A stretch of 64,000 nucleotides of DNA, from NCBI GenBank assembly GCA_020638525.1, contig JACKIL010000004.1, positions 224,084 through 288,083 on the forward strand, written 5' to 3'. This DNA comes from Caulobacterales bacterium (GTDB taxonomy: Bacteria; Pseudomonadota; Alphaproteobacteria; Caulobacterales; Parvularculaceae). Both the position numbers and the translations under genes were made by a program. The notes under the pieces are model-generated. The model saw only the letters and a list, made by a program, of their open reading frames with translations, did not search any database and was not told the origin of the DNA. Numbering within the stretch: position 1 is the stretch's first letter; each line of letters begins with the position of its first letter. Shown in pieces: positions 7,993-16,747 of the stretch.

Positions 7993-8748
7993 ATGAGCGA
8001 AGATGCTGCGATCCTCGACTACCTCGCCAAAGGCGGGAAACTGACATCGCCGGACAATGCGCCGTCGCGCTATCGCGCCGAACTGATGCGCGTCATGGCG
8101 AGCTTCGTTGACTCCGAACTTGCTGGCGCTGCCGGCTTCGCAGACCTCATCAACGAAGCGCCAGGTATCGGCGAGAAGACGGCCGCCGCACGGATCGTTC
8201 TTGAAAAGATTGATCACGCCGTGCGCGTGCTCGACATCATGGGCGAATTCGGCGCGAACATTGCGCGTTACCAATCCGTGCACCCGTGGGCGTCGCGGAT
8301 CGGGCGTCACGAAGATATCGGCGCGACGCGACGCGAAGGCGACATGCGCCTCAACGTTTTCCACTATCCGCTCGAAGGTTGGACGGACGCGGTGACGATG
8401 AACGTCCTTATGGGGCGCGCCACCGTCATTCAGCTCACGGAACTTGCGCGCTGCTCCTATCAGCCGCTTGCTGAGGCGTTTCAATCGATCCTTCCGGAAG
8501 AGGCGCGTCACGCCGAGCTTGGGGAGGAGGGGCTGCTGCGGCTCGCCGCCAGCGGCGTCGGCGCGAAGAAGGCGATCCGCGAGTCTGTCGACTACTGGCG
8601 CCCGCGCGTCGCTGCGAGCTTCGGCGGGGCGGATTCTCCGCGTTTCGCCATGCTGAAACGCTTCGGCCTGCGCCATAACCCGAACGACGCGCTCTTGACC
8701 GAGTGGAGCGCTTCGGTCGATCAATGCCTCTCGAAAATCGACGCGTAG
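7993..8748 (+). CDS. Extra PaaA/PaaC-family ferritin-like protein in the paa operon
   Basis: A 251-residue protein of the PaaA/PaaC family, placed seven bases after paaE and 49 before paaH. The second helix pair has a full EExxH-type motif (LPEEARHAELGEEGL, about 169-183), while the matching first-half motif appears only as LEKIDHA (about 74-80), so a complete diiron site is uncertain. Sequence outside these points differs strongly from paaA and paaC of the same operon, so it is not a recent duplicate. It may be an accessory or regulatory subunit or act on a later intermediate. Family placement is by motif; the function is not known to me. Confidence 0.75.
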   Translation: MSEDAAILDYLAKGGKLTSPDNAPSRYRAELMRVMASFVDSELAGAAGFADLINEAPGIGEKTAAARIVLEKIDHAVRVLDIMGEFGANIARYQSVHPWASRIGRHEDIGATRREGDMRLNVFHYPLEGWTDAVTMNVLMGRATVIQLTELARCSYQPLAEAFQSILPEEARHAELGEEGLLRLAASGVGAKKAIRESVDYWRPRVAASFGGADSPRFAMLKRFGLRHNPNDALLTEWSASVDQCLSKIDA

Positions 8749-8797
8749 CGCCGCCGGGCGCTGCGCGTGGCGGAAATCCGGGACAGGCAAGAGCGAC

Positions 8798-10282
8798 ATG
8801 TTGAATGAAACGATCATCGTCGGCGTGTGCGGAGCCGGCGCGATGGGCGCCGGCATTGCGCAAGTCGCAGCACAGGCAGGCCACAGAGTGGTCGTGCTCG
8901 ACCAGAACGACGAAGCGCTGGGGCGCGGGCGCGCCGTCGTCGCAAAAGGTGCGGAAGCGCTTCTGAAGCGCGGCAAGATTTCTGAAGACGAAGCGAAAGC
9001 GCTCAACGCGCGCGTTGAGTGGACGACGGATGTCGCAGCGCTCGGCGATTGCGGTCTCATCATCGAGGCGATCATCGAACGCGCGGACGCCAAGCAGGGC
9101 CTCTTCGCCAAACTCGAAGAAGCGACGGGCGGGCGCGCTGTGCTCGCGACGAACACATCGTCGCTGTCGGTTACGAGCCTTGCGGCGAGCCTCAAGCGGC
9201 CGAAAGCATTCATGGGGCTGCACTTCTTCAACCCCGCGCCCGTGATGAAGCTTGTCGAAGTCGTCTGCGGCATGGAGACGGATCAGGCGCTCGCCGACGA
9301 GGCGCTGAAGCTGATGGAAGGCTGGGGCAAGGTCGCCGTGAAAGCGCGCGATGTTCCCGGCTTCATCGTCAACCGCGTCGCGCGGCCCTATTACGGCGAA
9401 GGCTGGCGCGCGTTTGAAGAAGGCGCGGCTGACCCCGCGAGCCTCGATTTTCTCTATCGCGATCTTGCGGGCTTCCGCATGGGTCCCTTCGAACTCGGCG
9501 ACCTTATCGGACACGACATCAACACGGCGGCGGCGAAGTCGGTCTACGATTCTTATTTCGGCCGCACGCGGTTCGTTCCCTCTCTCGCGCAAGGCCAGCT
9601 CGCTGCGGCGGGCATGCTCGGCCGCAAGACGGGCAAGGGCGTTTACGATTATTCGGAAGGCGCGAGCGCGCCAGCGCCCGCCTTCGCCGATGGTGTCGAT
9701 AAGCCATCCGCGACGGTGCGCCTTTCATCGGGCGCGGAAGCCCTGAAGGCGCTTCTCGCGGCCGCCGGCGTTCCTTATGCGGAGGATAAGGCTCTTCCAG
9801 CCGGCTATGCGGAACTCGATGGCGTGCTTATCGGCTTTACGTGTGGGCGCACGGCGAGCGACCTTCGTGCGGAATTTGGCAAGCGCTTCGCGCTGATTGA
9901 CTGGGTGCGCGATGCGAAATCCGCTAGCGCGCTCGGGCTCGCCGGGTGCTGCAATGGCGCGCGCAAGGCGGGCCTTGCTTTCGCGGCGCTGTGCGGGAAG
10001 AGGGCGATCATCCTGAAAGACAGGCCGGGTCTCGTCGTTTTCCGCACGCTCTTGCAGCTTGCGAACTGCGCTGGCGACGCCGTGCGCGATCTCGTCGCCG
10101 AGGCAGAGTCGATCGACCGCGCGATGATCAACGGCGTCAACTATCCCTTCGGGCCGATGGCCTGGGCGAAGGAGTTCGGCTTCGCTCGCGTCGTCGCGGC
10201 GCTCGATGCGATTGCGGATGAAACGGGCGAAGCGCTCTATCGCCCATCCGAAGCGCTGCGCGCGCTTGCGAGGAATGAATAA
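8798..10282 (+). CDS. paaH: 3-hydroxyadipyl-CoA dehydrogenase PaaH
   Basis: A 494-residue 3-hydroxyacyl-CoA dehydrogenase oxidising 3-hydroxyadipyl-CoA to 3-oxoadipyl-CoA with NAD+. The Rossmann motif GAGAMGAGIAQ lies at 12-22, the catalytic histidine at H142 in GLHFFNP, and VPGFIVNRVARPYYGEG carries the RPYY feature of PaaH-type enzymes. A second C-terminal 3HCDH domain (YPFGPMAWA near the end) makes it the long two-domain form. Its stop overlaps the paaF start (TAATG), and the context is the lower phenylacetate pathway. Confidence 0.94.
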   Translation: MLNETIIVGVCGAGAMGAGIAQVAAQAGHRVVVLDQNDEALGRGRAVVAKGAEALLKRGKISEDEAKALNARVEWTTDVAALGDCGLIIEAIIERADAKQGLFAKLEEATGGRAVLATNTSSLSVTSLAASLKRPKAFMGLHFFNPAPVMKLVEVVCGMETDQALADEALKLMEGWGKVAVKARDVPGFIVNRVARPYYGEGWRAFEEGAADPASLDFLYRDLAGFRMGPFELGDLIGHDINTAAAKSVYDSYFGRTRFVPSLAQGQLAAAGMLGRKTGKGVYDYSEGASAPAPAFADGVDKPSATVRLSSGAEALKALLAAAGVPYAEDKALPAGYAELDGVLIGFTCGRTASDLRAEFGKRFALIDWVRDAKSASALGLAGCCNGARKAGLAFAALCGKRAIILKDRPGLVVFRTLLQLANCAGDAVRDLVAEAESIDRAMINGVNYPFGPMAWAKEFGFARVVAALDAIADETGEALYRPSEALRALARNE

Positions 10283-11067
10283 TGACAGCGGAAGAAGAAC
10301 ACGAACTCCTCATCGAAGCGCCGGCGCCGGGCGTCAGGCTGCTTCGGCTCAACCGGCCAATGAAGCGCAATGCGCTTGCGACGCCTTTGCTGCGCCTCAT
10401 CGCCGATGCGCTCGCTGCAGGCGATGAAGACCCGAGCGTGCGCGCTTTCGTCATCACCGGCGGCGACAAGATTTTCGCGGCAGGCGCCGACATCAACGAG
10501 ATGGCCCCGAAGCAGGCGCCGGATTCGCTCGCCGATGTTCGGCCCCTTCTATGGGCGCGTATCCGCAAGACTCGCAAGCCCATTGTCGCGGCGGTTGAAG
10601 GCTGGTGCCTTGGCGCCGGGAACGAGCTGCTTCTTTGCTGCGATATCGCCGTCGCTTCTTCATCGGCGAAGTTCGGCCAGCCCGAAACCAATCTCGGCAT
10701 CATTCCGGGCGCCGGCGGCGGGGCGACTCTTGCGCGCATTGTCGGGCGCTCGCGCGCGATGAAAATGGTGCTGACGGGCGCCGCCATCACGGCGGAAGAA
10801 GCGCTTTCCTACGGGCTCATCGCCGAAATCTCCGCGCCTGAAAAAGCGACGGAGCGCGCAATCGAGCTCGCAGGCGAAATCGCCGTGCGCGCGCCGCTCG
10901 CCATGCAGCAGGCGAAAGCCGTCGTCAACGCGGCCTTCGACATGCCGCACGACGCGCATCTCGCCTTCGAGCGTCAGGCGTTTTCGCTTCTGTTCTCGAC
11001 GGAAGACAAAAAGGAAGGCGTTTCCGCCTTCCTTGAAAAGAGAACGCCCGACTGGAAGGGCAAATAG
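10282..11067 (+). CDS. paaF: 2,3-dehydroadipyl-CoA hydratase PaaF
   Basis: A 261-residue crotonase-family enzyme hydrating 2,3-dehydroadipyl-CoA to 3-hydroxyadipyl-CoA, the substrate of PaaH encoded just upstream. Both hydratase glutamates are present: E115 in GAGNELLL and E135 in GQPETNLGIIPGAGGG. AAGADINEMA and the C-terminal FLEKRTPDWKGK match E. coli PaaF closely, which separates it from the PaaG isomerase. It is the last gene of the operon and is followed by a palindromic repeat rather than a clear terminator. Confidence 0.93.
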   Translation: MTAEEEHELLIEAPAPGVRLLRLNRPMKRNALATPLLRLIADALAAGDEDPSVRAFVITGGDKIFAAGADINEMAPKQAPDSLADVRPLLWARIRKTRKPIVAAVEGWCLGAGNELLLCCDIAVASSSAKFGQPETNLGIIPGAGGGATLARIVGRSRAMKMVLTGAAITAEEALSYGLIAEISAPEKATERAIELAGEIAVRAPLAMQQAKAVVNAAFDMPHDAHLAFERQAFSLLFSTEDKKEGVSAFLEKRTPDWKGK

Positions 11068-11090
11068 GTTCGTCTTCACACAGAACAGTT

Positions 11091-11236
11091 CCCTCCCTTG
11101 AAAAGGGAGGGTTAGGGAGGGTTCATTTCTGACTCTCCCCACAAGCACGCGCTGCTGCGGAACCCTCCCTTTCGGCCAATTCCAGCTTTGCTTACGCAAA
11201 GCTGGGGCCTCAAGCCCTCCCTTTTTAAGGGAGGGT
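11091..11236. repeat. CCCTCCC/GGGAGGG palindromic repeat, copy A
   Basis: Unit 1 (11091-11122) is CCCTCCCTTGAAAAGGGAGGG followed by TTAGGGAGGGTT. Unit 2 (11161-11236) runs from AACCCTCCCTTTCGGCCA to GGGGCCTCAAGCCCTCCC...GGGAGGGT and contains a 10-bp hairpin CCAGCTTTGC-TTAC-GCAAAGCTGG. Both units recur in reverse order at 61658-61791. It separates paaF from the convergent aminotransferase gene. Confidence 0.8.
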
Positions 11237-11243
11237 AAGAAGA

Positions 11244-12437
11244 TTAAGCGCCCGTCACGTCGCGATAGGCGCTGACGAGATGCTCGACATTGTTCGCATT
11301 GACGCCGCAGAGGTTGATGCGGCCGGCTGACGTCATATAGACGCCATGCTTTTCGATGATCGCTTTCACTTCGTCCGGCGTGATCGGCATCAGAGAGAAC
11401 ATGCCGTTCTGGCTCTGAATGAATGAAAGACGGTTGCCGAGGCCGATTTTCTCCGCCGTTTCGACGATGAGGCGGCGATTGCCGCGAACCGTCGCGCACA
11501 TCTCGGTGAGTTCGTCGCGCCACATCTTCGACAGTTCCGGAGAATTGAGGATCTCGGCGACGATCAGGCCGCCATGCGCCGGCGGCAGCGAATAGCTGGT
11601 GCGCGCGACATTGATGGCGTGCGATTTCACGGCGTTCGCGCGGTCGGCGTCCGGGCCGACGGCGATGAAAGCGCCTGTGCGCTCGCGATAGAGCCCGAAA
11701 TTTTTCGAGCAGGAATAGGTGATAAGCACTTCCGGCAGACGGCGCGCGAATTCGCGGACCATATAGGCGTCGCTCTCAAGATCTTTCGCAAAGCCATGAT
11801 AGGCGAAGTCGATGAGCGGCAGGAAACCGCGATCGAGCGCTGTCTCCGCGAGCGTGTCGATCTGCGCCTTCGTGAGGTCCGAGCCGGTCGGGTTGTGGCA
11901 GCCGCCATGGAGGAGCAGCACATCTTTCGGGCCGAGCTCCTTCACGGCCTCATGGAAAGCTTCGAAGTCGATGCTCGCCGAGGCGTGGTCGTAATAGGGG
12001 ATCATCGAGATCTCGACCCCTGCGGCCGAAAGCAGCGGCTTGTGGTTCGGCCAGGTCGGATCGCCGATCGAGATGCCCTGCGCGCCCGCGCGCTTCAGAA
12101 CGCCGCCCGCCAGCATGAGCGAGCCCGAGCCGCCGGGCGCCTGAACGGCCGCCGCGCGGCCCGATTTCACGATGTCGCTGTCGGCGCCGAAGACGAGGTT
12201 CAAAATGGCGGATGCAAAACCCGCTGCGCCTTCGCCGGCCGTGTAGGATTTCGTCTTCTCGCCGGCGTCGACAATCGCCTGCGCCTGAGAAACTGCCTTC
12301 ATCACCGGCGTACGGCCGTCGAGCGTGCGGAAGACGCCAACGCCGAGGTCAATCTTCTTCGTTCGCGGATCTTCCTGATAGGCCTTGGTCAGGCCGAGGA
12401 TCGGATCGGGCGGCAGAAGCTTGATATCGGCGAACAT
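11244..12437 (-). CDS. Aromatic amino acid/aspartate aminotransferase (class I)
   Basis: A 397-residue PLP enzyme of the AspC/TyrB group. The cofactor lysine is K245 in YSCSKNFGLYRERTG, and HGGCHNPTGSDL and the N-terminal DPILGLTKAYQEDPRTKKIDL are characteristic. It swaps amino groups between aromatic amino acids or aspartate and 2-oxoglutarate. Its position downstream of an indolepyruvate ferredoxin oxidoreductase on the same strand, near paa and hppD, favours the aromatic role: it would produce phenylpyruvate, indolepyruvate or 4-hydroxyphenylpyruvate. A short tandem repeat lies in its leader. Confidence 0.88.
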   Translation of the reverse strand: MFADIKLLPPDPILGLTKAYQEDPRTKKIDLGVGVFRTLDGRTPVMKAVSQAQAIVDAGEKTKSYTAGEGAAGFASAILNLVFGADSDIVKSGRAAAVQAPGGSGSLMLAGGVLKRAGAQGISIGDPTWPNHKPLLSAAGVEISMIPYYDHASASIDFEAFHEAVKELGPKDVLLLHGGCHNPTGSDLTKAQIDTLAETALDRGFLPLIDFAYHGFAKDLESDAYMVREFARRLPEVLITYSCSKNFGLYRERTGAFIAVGPDADRANAVKSHAINVARTSYSLPPAHGGLIVAEILNSPELSKMWRDELTEMCATVRGNRRLIVETAEKIGLGNRLSFIQSQNGMFSLMPITPDEVKAIIEKHGVYMTSAGRINLCGVNANNVEHLVSAYRDVTGA

Positions 12438-12449
12438 GACAGCGTCATC

Positions 12450-12475
12450 CCCAGTTGAATGGCCCAGTTGAATGG
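12450..12475. repeat. 13-bp tandem duplication ahead of the aminotransferase
   Basis: CCCAGTTGAATGG occurs twice in direct tandem (12450-12462 and 12463-12475). It lies in the 63-base gap between the oxidoreductase stop and the aminotransferase start. It could be a recent slippage event; no function is evident. Confidence 0.7.
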
Positions 12476-12500
12476 CCGCTCGCGTCCGGCGAACCTTTCG

Positions 12501-15500
12501 TCAGGCGACCTTGGCGGCAGGCACGGCTTTCTGAAGCTCTTTCTCAAGAAGTTCAAGACGCGCCTCGGCCTTCTTCACGGATTCAAGTTTGACGGGCCCG
12601 TAGCCGCGAATGTCTGCGGGGAGGGAGGCGATGGCGATCGCCGGGATGAGCGCGTCGGCCGTCAGCCCGTCTGCGAGGGCGGCGATGCGCGCGCGATAGT
12701 CGCCGATCATTCTGCGTTCCATGCGGCGCTCTTCCGTCATGCCGAAAATGTCGAGGGCCGAGCCGCGCAGGAATCGGAAGTTGGCGAGCACGGAGAGAGC
12801 GCCATACATCCACGGCCCGAATTGCGATTTGAGCGGGCGGCCTTCTGCGTCGACCCCGCGATTGAAGACGGGCGGCGCCATGTGGAATTTGAGCGTGTAG
12901 TCGCCCTCGAACTGGTCGGCGAGCGCTTTACGGAAAGCGCCGTCCGTATAGAGGCGCGCGACTTCGTATTCGTCCTTATACGCCATCAGCTTGAAGAGGT
13001 TTTTCGCGACGGCGCGCGCAAGTTCGACGCCGCCCGGAACGCCCGCGACCTTGCGGGCGATTTCTTCAACGAAGGATTTGTACTCGCCCGCATAGGCCGC
13101 GTTCTGATAGCCGGTGAGGAAGGCGGCGCGCCGCTCGATGAGTTCGGCGAGAGTTTCTTCTTTCGGCTCTTCCTCGATGAGGCCAGCCGACTGATGCACG
13201 GCCTTGTGGTTCACCGCCGCCGCGCGGCCGAGATTGAAGGCGAGCTTGTTTTTGTCGACGGCGACGCCGTTAAGCTCGATTGCGCGGGTTACAGCCTCAA
13301 GGCTCACCGGCGCAAGGCCCATCTGCCATGCATAGCCGAAAAGCAGCATGTTCGAATAAACGAGATCGCCGAGAAGGCGCAAAGCGAGAGCGTTCGCGTC
13401 AATCGTCGAAACGCTGTCGGCGCCTGCGGCGGCTTTCAGAGTCTTGAGGCGCTGGTGCGCGCCGAAATCGATATTCCGGTCCCGGATGAAGTCCGCTGTC
13501 GGGATGATGTCGGTGTTCGCGGCGATGCGCGTCGCGCCTGCCTTCATGACTTTGAGCGCGCGCTCATCCGTGCCGACGACGAGGTCGCAGAGGATCGCGG
13601 CTTTCGCCTCGCCTTCGTCGATGCGCACCTGGTTTAGCCCGGCGGGCGAAGCGCCAAGGCGCACATAGCTCAGCACCGTGCCGCCTTTTTGTGCAAAGCC
13701 CATGAAGTCGAGAACGCTCGCGCCCTTGCCCTCAAGATGCGCAGCCATCGTAATGATCTGGCCGATGGTGACGACGCCCGTACCGCCGACGCCGCCGACG
13801 AGAAGATCGAAGGCGCGGTCAATATCCGGCAGCTTCGGCGCAGGCAGGTTTGAGAGGAGGGTGGAGAGTTCTTCCGTAAGCGCCCGTTTGCCCGGCTTTT
13901 TCACTGCGCCGCCTTCGACCGAGACGAAACTCGGGCAGAAGCCTTTCACGCAGGAATAGTCCTTGTTGCAGGAAGACTGGTCGATCATCCGCTTGCGGCC
14001 GAAAGGCGTTTCTTTCGGCACGACGGAAAGGCAGTTCGATTGCTTCGAGCAGTCGCCGCAGCCTTCGCAGACAAGTTCGTTGATGAAAATCCGTTTTGCG
14101 GGATCAGGATATTGCCCGCGCTTGCGGCGGCGGCGCTTTTCCGCAGCGCAAGTCTGTACATAGAGTAGCGCGGTCACGCCTTTGATCTCGCGCAGCTCGC
14201 GTTGCACGGCGTCGAGTTCGTCGCGGTGATAGACCGCAATATCGGAAGGATAGCCGCCTTCGGATTCGATCGCTTCGGGATCGTCGCTGACGATGACGAT
14301 CTTCCTGACGCCCTCGGCTTTGAGCTGGCTCGCAATCTCGGGAACCGTAAGCACGCCGTCGATCGGCTGGCCGCCGGTCATCGCGACGGCGTCGTTGACG
14401 AGTATCTTGTAGGTGATGTTCGCGCCAGCCGCGATCGCCTGACGGATCGCCATCGACCCCGAATGGAAATAGGTGCCGTCGCCGAGATTCTGGAAGACGT
14501 GCTTCTCGCTGAGGAACATGGACTTCGACGCCCAGTTCACGCCTTCACCGCCCATCTGGATGAGGTCGGTCGTCTTTCTGTCCATCCACGACGCCATGAA
14601 GTGGCAGCCAATGCCGGCGAGGGCGCGCGAGCCTTCCGGCACTTTCGTCGATGTGTTGTGCGGGCAGCCCGAGCAGAAATAGGGGATGCGTTTTGCGCCC
14701 GCCGGTTGGTGCGCGGATTGCTTCGCGTCCTCGATCTCTTCAAGGGCGTCCGTGAAATCGAGACGATGGAAGACTTTCTTCAACCGCGCGGCGAGGATCG
14801 GCGCGAGCATTGAGGGCGAGAGTTCGTCCACCCAAGAAATCAGTCTTTCGCCGTCTTCGTCGTGCTTGCCGAGAATGCGCTTCGGCTTGTCGACGGCGCG
14901 GTCGTAGATAAACTCCTTGAGCTGACTTTCGATGATGCCGCGCTTTTCCTCGACGACGAGAACTTCTTCCTTGCCGGCCATGAAAGCGGCAGCGCCGTCT
15001 GTTTCCAGCGGCCAGACAAGCCCGATCTTGTAGATGTCGATGCCGATTTTCTCGGCGCGCTCTTCATCGATACCGAGGCGCGCGAGCGCTTCCATCACAT
15101 CGAGATGCGCCTTGCCGGTCGTGATGACGCCGAACTTCGCCTTCGGATTATTGAAGATCACGCGGTCAATCGGGTTCGCGCGGGCGAAGGCGCGCACGGC
15201 TTCCTTCTTGTCCTTCATGCGCGATTCAATCTGCATGCCGGGAAGGTCAGGCCAACGGAAATTGAGGCCGCCTTCCGGCATTTCGAAATCGGTCGGCGTC
15301 TTGAACGTCGGCAGCGGCGGCAACTCAACGGAAGCCGCGCTTTCAACTGTTTCCGAAATCGCCTTGAAGCCGATCCACATGCCTGAATAGCGCGAGGCTG
15401 CGTATCCCCACAGGCCGAACTCAACATATTCAGAAATGCTCGCCGGATTGATGGTCGGCATGTACCACGCCATGAACGCGACATCGGACTGGTGCGACAT

Positions 15501-15995
15501 GGACGATGACGCACAGCCATGATCGTCGCCCGCAACGACAAGCACGCCGCCATGCGGCGATGATCCGTATGCGTTGCCATGTTTGAGGGCGTCGCCTGCG
15601 CGGTCGACGCCGGGGCCCTTGCCGTACCACATGGCGAACACGCCATCGACGGTCTTCGTCGGCTCAACCTCGACCTGCTGCGTGCCGAGCACGGCGGTCG
15701 CGCCGAGGTCTTCATTGATCGCCGGAAGAAATTTGATGTCGGCGTCGGCGATGAATTTCTTCGCGCGCCAGAGCGACTGGTCGACCGCGCCAAGAGGCGA
15801 GCCGCGATAGCCGCTTACGAAGCCCGCCGTGTTGAGGCCCGCCGCCCGGTCCATTCGCTTCTGCATCAGCAGGATCTCGACGAGCGCCTGTGTGCCCGTG
15901 AGGAAGACCCGTCCCGTCTCGCGCCGGTAGCGGTCGTCGAGCTCGTATTTATCGAGCGCGCGCGATGGGGTTGGGGCGGTCGAAACGGCGTCCAT
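12501..15995 (-). CDS. Fused indolepyruvate ferredoxin oxidoreductase (IorA-IorB type)
   Basis: An 1164-residue enzyme that oxidatively decarboxylates arylpyruvates to arylacetyl-CoA using CoA and ferredoxin. The N-terminal part carries pyrimidine-binding and TPP domains (SGYRGSPLGAVDQ; IGCHFMASWMD and QMGGEGVNWA), the middle a cysteine-rich Fe-S segment (CEGCGDCSKQSNC and CNKDYSCVKGFCPSF), and the C terminus the gamma-type domain (GGVGGTGVVTIGQI). The start at 15995 has a GGGAGAT ribosome-binding site. Phenylpyruvate would yield phenylacetyl-CoA, the substrate of PaaABCE, so it links aromatic transamination to the paa route. An Lrp/AsnC gene is divergent. Confidence 0.93.
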   Translation of the reverse strand: MDAVSTAPTPSRALDKYELDDRYRRETGRVFLTGTQALVEILLMQKRMDRAAGLNTAGFVSGYRGSPLGAVDQSLWRAKKFIADADIKFLPAINEDLGATAVLGTQQVEVEPTKTVDGVFAMWYGKGPGVDRAGDALKHGNAYGSSPHGGVLVVAGDDHGCASSSMSHQSDVAFMAWYMPTINPASISEYVEFGLWGYAASRYSGMWIGFKAISETVESAASVELPPLPTFKTPTDFEMPEGGLNFRWPDLPGMQIESRMKDKKEAVRAFARANPIDRVIFNNPKAKFGVITTGKAHLDVMEALARLGIDEERAEKIGIDIYKIGLVWPLETDGAAAFMAGKEEVLVVEEKRGIIESQLKEFIYDRAVDKPKRILGKHDEDGERLISWVDELSPSMLAPILAARLKKVFHRLDFTDALEEIEDAKQSAHQPAGAKRIPYFCSGCPHNTSTKVPEGSRALAGIGCHFMASWMDRKTTDLIQMGGEGVNWASKSMFLSEKHVFQNLGDGTYFHSGSMAIRQAIAAGANITYKILVNDAVAMTGGQPIDGVLTVPEIASQLKAEGVRKIVIVSDDPEAIESEGGYPSDIAVYHRDELDAVQRELREIKGVTALLYVQTCAAEKRRRRKRGQYPDPAKRIFINELVCEGCGDCSKQSNCLSVVPKETPFGRKRMIDQSSCNKDYSCVKGFCPSFVSVEGGAVKKPGKRALTEELSTLLSNLPAPKLPDIDRAFDLLVGGVGGTGVVTIGQIITMAAHLEGKGASVLDFMGFAQKGGTVLSYVRLGASPAGLNQVRIDEGEAKAAILCDLVVGTDERALKVMKAGATRIAANTDIIPTADFIRDRNIDFGAHQRLKTLKAAAGADSVSTIDANALALRLLGDLVYSNMLLFGYAWQMGLAPVSLEAVTRAIELNGVAVDKNKLAFNLGRAAAVNHKAVHQSAGLIEEEPKEETLAELIERRAAFLTGYQNAAYAGEYKSFVEEIARKVAGVPGGVELARAVAKNLFKLMAYKDEYEVARLYTDGAFRKALADQFEGDYTLKFHMAPPVFNRGVDAEGRPLKSQFGPWMYGALSVLANFRFLRGSALDIFGMTEERRMERRMIGDYRARIAALADGLTADALIPAIAIASLPADIRGYGPVKLESVKKAEARLELLEKELQKAVPAAKVA

Positions 15996-16145
15996 TCGGG
16001 AATCTCCCTTGCGAAGCAGCCATTTTATCATCTAGGACCGATATTTTTCTTCATTTGTTTCTTTCTTTGGCGATAAGATGATGTAAATTTTTCTCCATAT
16101 AGCCTATCGGCGAATGATTGTTTCAGACGTGAAAGCGAGGCAGTG

Positions 16146-16622
16146 ATGCCCGAACAGGAACTCGACCAGCAGGATCGGCGGATTCTCTCCCTGCTGCAGG
16201 CGAACGCCCGCGTCTCCTCGCAGGAGATGGCCGACCACGCCGCCAGTTCATCCGCGACCGCCTGGCGGCGCCAGCGCGCCCTTGAAGAGCGCGGCGTCAT
16301 CAAGAAATACTGCGCCATCCTCGACCGCGAAAAGCTCGGCTATGCGGTGTGCGCTTTCGTTCATATATCGATCGAACGGCAGAACCCCAAACTCATCGCG
16401 GAAATCGAAGCGAAAGTGCTGAAGCGCGCAGAAGTGCTCGAATGCTATGCGACGACGGGCGACGCCGATTTCACGCTTCGCGTCGTCGCGCGCGATATCG
16501 CCGATTACGACCGCTTCCTCCAGACCTTCCTGTTCCAGTTGCCGGGCGTCAGCCATGTGCGCTCCAGCATTGCGCTGCGGGAAATCAAATACACGACGGA
16601 TCTGCCGCTCGAAGCGCCCTGA
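16146..16622 (+). CDS. Lrp/AsnC-family transcriptional regulator
   Basis: A 158-residue regulator. An N-terminal winged helix (LDQQDRRILSLLQANARVSSQEMADH) is followed by an AsnC-type RAM ligand domain with CYATTGDADFTLRVVARD. Such proteins sense amino acids. It is divergent from the arylpyruvate oxidoreductase with an AT-rich 150-bp gap, and is the likely regulator of that enzyme and the aminotransferase, perhaps with an aromatic amino acid as effector (inference). An in-frame GTG lies three bases upstream of the chosen ATG. Confidence 0.92.
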   Translation: MPEQELDQQDRRILSLLQANARVSSQEMADHAASSSATAWRRQRALEERGVIKKYCAILDREKLGYAVCAFVHISIERQNPKLIAEIEAKVLKRAEVLECYATTGDADFTLRVVARDIADYDRFLQTFLFQLPGVSHVRSSIALREIKYTTDLPLEAP

Positions 16623-16747
16623 TTTTTCGCGCGTGCGAAAGAGGTTCCGGCTCTTGCGGCTTCTTCTTCGCGGGCAAGCGCGCTTAACTGTCTGCCGAGG
16701 CGAAGACTCACGTCACCTAGACGGTCTTCGTAGATGGGAGACGCGGG

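Noticed and set aside
8435..9592. Long open frame opposite paaH and the PaaA/PaaC-like gene
   Set aside because: Arg-rich, low-complexity translation opposite well-identified genes; a by-product of GC-rich codon structure.
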